From: Datisca glomerata
Taxonomy: Eukaryota; Streptophyta; Magnoliopsida; Cucurbitales; Datiscaceae
Direction: 5' to 3'
DNA length: 64,000 nucleotides
Assembly (NCBI GenBank): GCA_003255025.1
Contig: QANY01005876.1
Coordinates: 820,843 to 884,842, forward strand
The translations under genes and the position numbers were made by a program. The number at the start of each line of letters is the position of its first letter. Position 1 is the first letter of the stretch. Shown here one piece after another: positions 61,137 through 64,000 of the stretch. The notes below the pieces were generated by a model that saw nothing but the letters and a program-made list of their open reading frames with translations, was not told the origin of the DNA and ran no database searches.

Positions 61137-63400
61137 TCAAGCTGGCGCATAAATATTCATCATGCCCAGCTTACGAAGAGTTGACTGTAGAAGAGTAGGA
61201 CCGACGGGTTTTGTAAGGGCATCAGCAACTTGCTCAGATGAAAAAACAAACTTTGTAGAGATAGCTCTTGATCGAACTTTCTCTTGAATGAAGTGAATAT
61301 CAACCTCGATATGTTTGGTTCTTTCATGAAGAACAGAATTTGATGCTAACATTAAGGCTGACTTACTGTCACATTATAATGTGGAAGGTAAACATGGCAA
61401 GAAACTAAGGTCAGACAAGACTTCAAGTACCTCAAAATATGGTAAGCTGCATCCAAATGTGATGTACGGGGGAGCATGCATAAACTGGCTCACAAGGCTA
61501 ACATAAAAAGCTAGATTAGGACGTGTATTGGTCAGATAAATAAGTTTACTAACCAATCTTTGATACATACTCAGATCCGTTAAGAGTTCACCTGATTCAA
61601 TTGAAAGTTTGACATTTGGATCCATAGGTGAAGATACAGGTCTACATCCCAACATCCCAGTATCACCAAGAAGGTCAAGAACATACTTCCATTGGGAGAG
61701 AGAGATACCTTCTTTGAAACTAGCAACCTCAATACCCAAAAACTACTTCAGCCCCCCCAAGTCCTTGACATCAAAAGTTGAACTAAGATCTTTCTTAACC
61801 TTAGTAATGTCGATACTGTCATCACCAGTTAAGATGATATCATCTACATACACAGAGAGGATGACACATTGCCCCAATGAATTTCGTCTGATAAAACAGG
61901 TATGGTCAGAGTGACATCTACGAAACCCCAACTTAAGAACAACTGCACTAAACCGAGCAAACCAAGCTGTGGAGAATGTTTCAACCTATACAAGGATTTT
62001 TGCAGACCACAAACTTTCCTTGAATACTCCCCCTCAACCCGAAAACCCAAAGGCGGATCCATATAAATAACCTCATCCAAAACACCATTCAAGAAGACAT
62101 TCTTGACATCCATTTGATGCTAGAAGCAACCAAAGAGATAATAAGACGAACAATAGTAAGTTTTGCAACAGGAGCAAAAGTTACATTGAGACTAGACGTG
62201 CCTTGTACCGATTAACAGTTCCATCCGCATTATATTTTAGATTGGTAGGAGGACCTGCAATAGGTGGCAAAGAATTGGGAGAAACAACTGGAGCATCAAT
62301 ATTAAGGGGGGGGGGGGGTCAATAATAGGGATGGAACGAGGAAGATCATCAAGAGATGGGAGGCCAGTCCTAATATTAATGGAACTAAAAAAGAATGGGG
62401 TATTCTCCCAAAAAATAACATCCAAATAGGAAATAAATTATCTAGATGAGGGATCGTAACATCGATACCATTTGGACTGAGATGAGTAGCCCATAAATGC
62501 GCAAAGGATACACCTGTCGTCTAACTTTGTTCAAGTAGGACTCATGTTTTGAACAAAGAAAACACAGCCAAAGACACGAGGAATGATAGGGAAAAGGGGG
62601 TTTTTCGAGATGAAGAATACCTAAAGGAGCTTGCCCTCTCAAGATTCGACTGGGAACTCTATTAATCAAATATGTTGCAGTGAGGACATACATGTCCTAA
62701 AAATTTGAGGAACTTACATTCCCTTTAGAAGGCATCGAGAAATGCCCATTTTGCGCTCAGCTACCCCATTTTATTTAGGAGTATATGGACATAGTAAAAT
62801 ACTAAAGAATCCCAAGACTGGAAAGATGAGAGACAAGATCACTCGAAATATACTCTCCCCCATTATCAGAACGAACTGATCGGACGACAATTTGATACTA
62901 GGTTTTAATCATAGTAAAAAATTGTTTAAGCAAGACATCATAGTTTTTCTTAATTAAATAAACTCATGTACATCTAGAAAAGTCATCAATAAATTTAACA
63001 TAATATAGGTGCCCAAACATAGAAGTAACATTAGAGGGCCCCCAAACATCTGAGTGAATTAAATCAAACACAGCAGCAGATAGATTCATGTGAGAAATAT
63101 AAGGCTTACGGCAATGTTTCGAAAGCTCGTAAATTTCACATTTAAACTAAAAGTGTTTACATGCACTAATCAATGAAGGAAATAATGAACAAAGATATTG
63201 AAATTTGACATGTCCCAAACGAGCATGCCAGAAATGCAAGTCTTTAAAAGAAAAGGAAACAGGAAAATAAAAAATAACACAAGAGGCAACACGAATAATA
63301 GGATCTGGTGGTTGAAGGGGAGGTGGATCGCCAAAGTAGTATAGTCCATCCCGCTCATACCCCCTGCCAAAAATCCTCTTCATACAACGGATAACTCACC
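61137..63400 (-). pseudogene. copia element 3 pol, broken
   Basis: From high to low coordinate on the minus strand: the GAG-pre-integrase region with FWHARLGHVKF (about 63230); integrase pieces to 62442, including LTATYLINRVPSRIL; RT pieces DVKNVFLNGVLDEVIYMDPP and GLQKSLYRLKHSPQ (62110-61960); an intact YVDDIILTGDD (about 61840); then FDVKDLGGLK, and IEVASFKEGISLSQWKYVLD (61740-61680). RNase H ends with TKHIEVDIHFIQEKV and QVADALTKPV (61310-61200). The stops and shifts between blocks show it is not autonomous. A 13-base G run lies at about 62308-62320. Confidence 0.82.
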
Positions 63401-63703
63401 AGTAATATGCTCATATGCCCCAGAATCCAAGATCCATGTAGGTGACTCGGTACGAATATGGAGAGCAGTGGGAGTACTTGAGGCAATGGAGGCAGTATGA
63501 TCAGAGGTAGGAGCAGTAGCAATAGTAGGAGTCTGCTGAGACATAAGACGAAACACCTGAGCCTGTAAATCTGTTACTTGAGAGAGGACAAATGATTCGG
63601 CCTAACTAGTGGGGACAACAGAAGTACTAGCTACCGATGTCGATCTAGTAGGTATATTAATCTTCTTTTGGAACTGAGCACGCAACTCCGGATGAAGCTT
63701 CCA

Positions 63704-63964
63704 TCAAATAACCTTGATATGACCGTTGTTCCCACAATTATGGCAAAATTTTTTGCCAGGTGGAGGACGAGAACCAGAGAAACTACGAGCACCAAGGACC
63801 ATCTGATCATTATTACTAGCAGCGGCAGGGATGAGAGTCAGGACCGAGATAAAACGCCGACGCTCATCTCCATCAATCATGGCAAAAGTCTCAAGCAAGG
63901 ATGGCGCAGGAGGGGAATTAAGGATTTGGGTACGAGGTGCCTTAAATTCAGGCTTGAGCCCCAT
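63704..63964 (-). pseudogene. copia element 3 gag, C-terminal part
   Basis: The frame has LLETFAMIDGDERRRFIS and ends with a CCHC zinc knuckle CHNCGNNGHIKVI, whose final Cys is not in this frame. The N-terminal part lies beyond or is shifted. Confidence 0.7.
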
Positions 63965-64000
63965 TAGAAATGCATACGTGTGTTGATGATCTAACCTCTT

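Larger units (their letters stand above)
61019..64000 (-). mobile_element. Ty1/copia retrotransposon 3, antisense in ALDH copy 2 intron 4, open at the window edge
   Basis: A short 3' LTR (about 61019-61128) and polypurine tract lie at the low-coordinate end, and a minus-strand gag-pol runs to the window edge. The insertion is in intron 4, 38 bp after the exon 4 donor, antisense to the host gene. The outer 5 bp are attaa; the matching copy would lie beyond the window. Confidence 0.85.

Overview
The window looks like nuclear DNA of a dicot-type flowering plant. It is AT-rich, has multi-exon genes with GT-AG introns, and carries a dense load of plant transposable elements (Ty1/copia, Ty3/gypsy, LINE, CACTA and small TIR elements). 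I cannot name the species from the sequence alone.

The real host genes are two same-strand copies of a family-2 aldehyde dehydrogenase (ALDH2C/REF1-like, cytosolic type). Copy 1 (11558-18238, nine exons) is intact: its exons sum to 501 codons plus a stop, and Asn169, Lys192, Glu268, Cys302 and Glu399 all fall at the canonical ALDH numbers. Copy 2 (exons 1-4 at 57169-60980) is open as far as it can be read, but the window ends inside its intron 4, which holds an antisense Ty1/copia element. A third host gene, an alpha/beta-hydrolase, survives only as a minus-strand pseudogene (5972-8503) whose five exons keep their order and most splice sites but carry frameshifts and a stop.

Layout. 1-4117: AT-rich DNA with two small TIR-like elements that share an architecture and contain tRNA-like Pol III boxes. 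4118-5119: a CACTA terminus plus the last exon of its TnpA. 5972-8503: hydrolase pseudogene with a copia LTR in one intron. 11475-18290: ALDH copy 1, with a 747-bp deleted Ty3/gypsy element in intron 7. 18366-20045: a 5'-truncated LINE with a perfect 17-bp target-site duplication just past the ALDH poly(A) signal. 20965-23480: a gypsy-type element with a Transposase_28-like gag pseudogene. 23764-31534: a CACTA element with decayed TnpA and TnpD genes on the minus strand and the opposite terminus. 32331-39131: a full-length but decayed copia element with a long (ATT)n array in its leader. 39132-43522: AT-rich repeats, a third Pol III-box element, a second copy of the gypsy-type terminal region followed by a 24-bp minisatellite, and another CACTA-like end. 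45654-51762: a 3'-truncated copia. 51890-53905: a plant-mobile-domain-like coiled-coil pseudogene. 53891-56720: large tandem duplications. 57101-60980: ALDH copy 2. 61019-64000: a third copia element.

The biology is a dispersed ALDH gene pair about 39 kb apart, separated and invaded by successive transposon insertions. Every transposon-encoded gene I could read is broken. I found no new enzymatic or defence system. The points most worth a second look are the CACTA termini bracketing an intact host gene, the Pol III-box-carrying TIR elements, the A-tract 3' splice sites shared by both ALDH copies, and the duplicated 5' splice site in ALDH copy 1.
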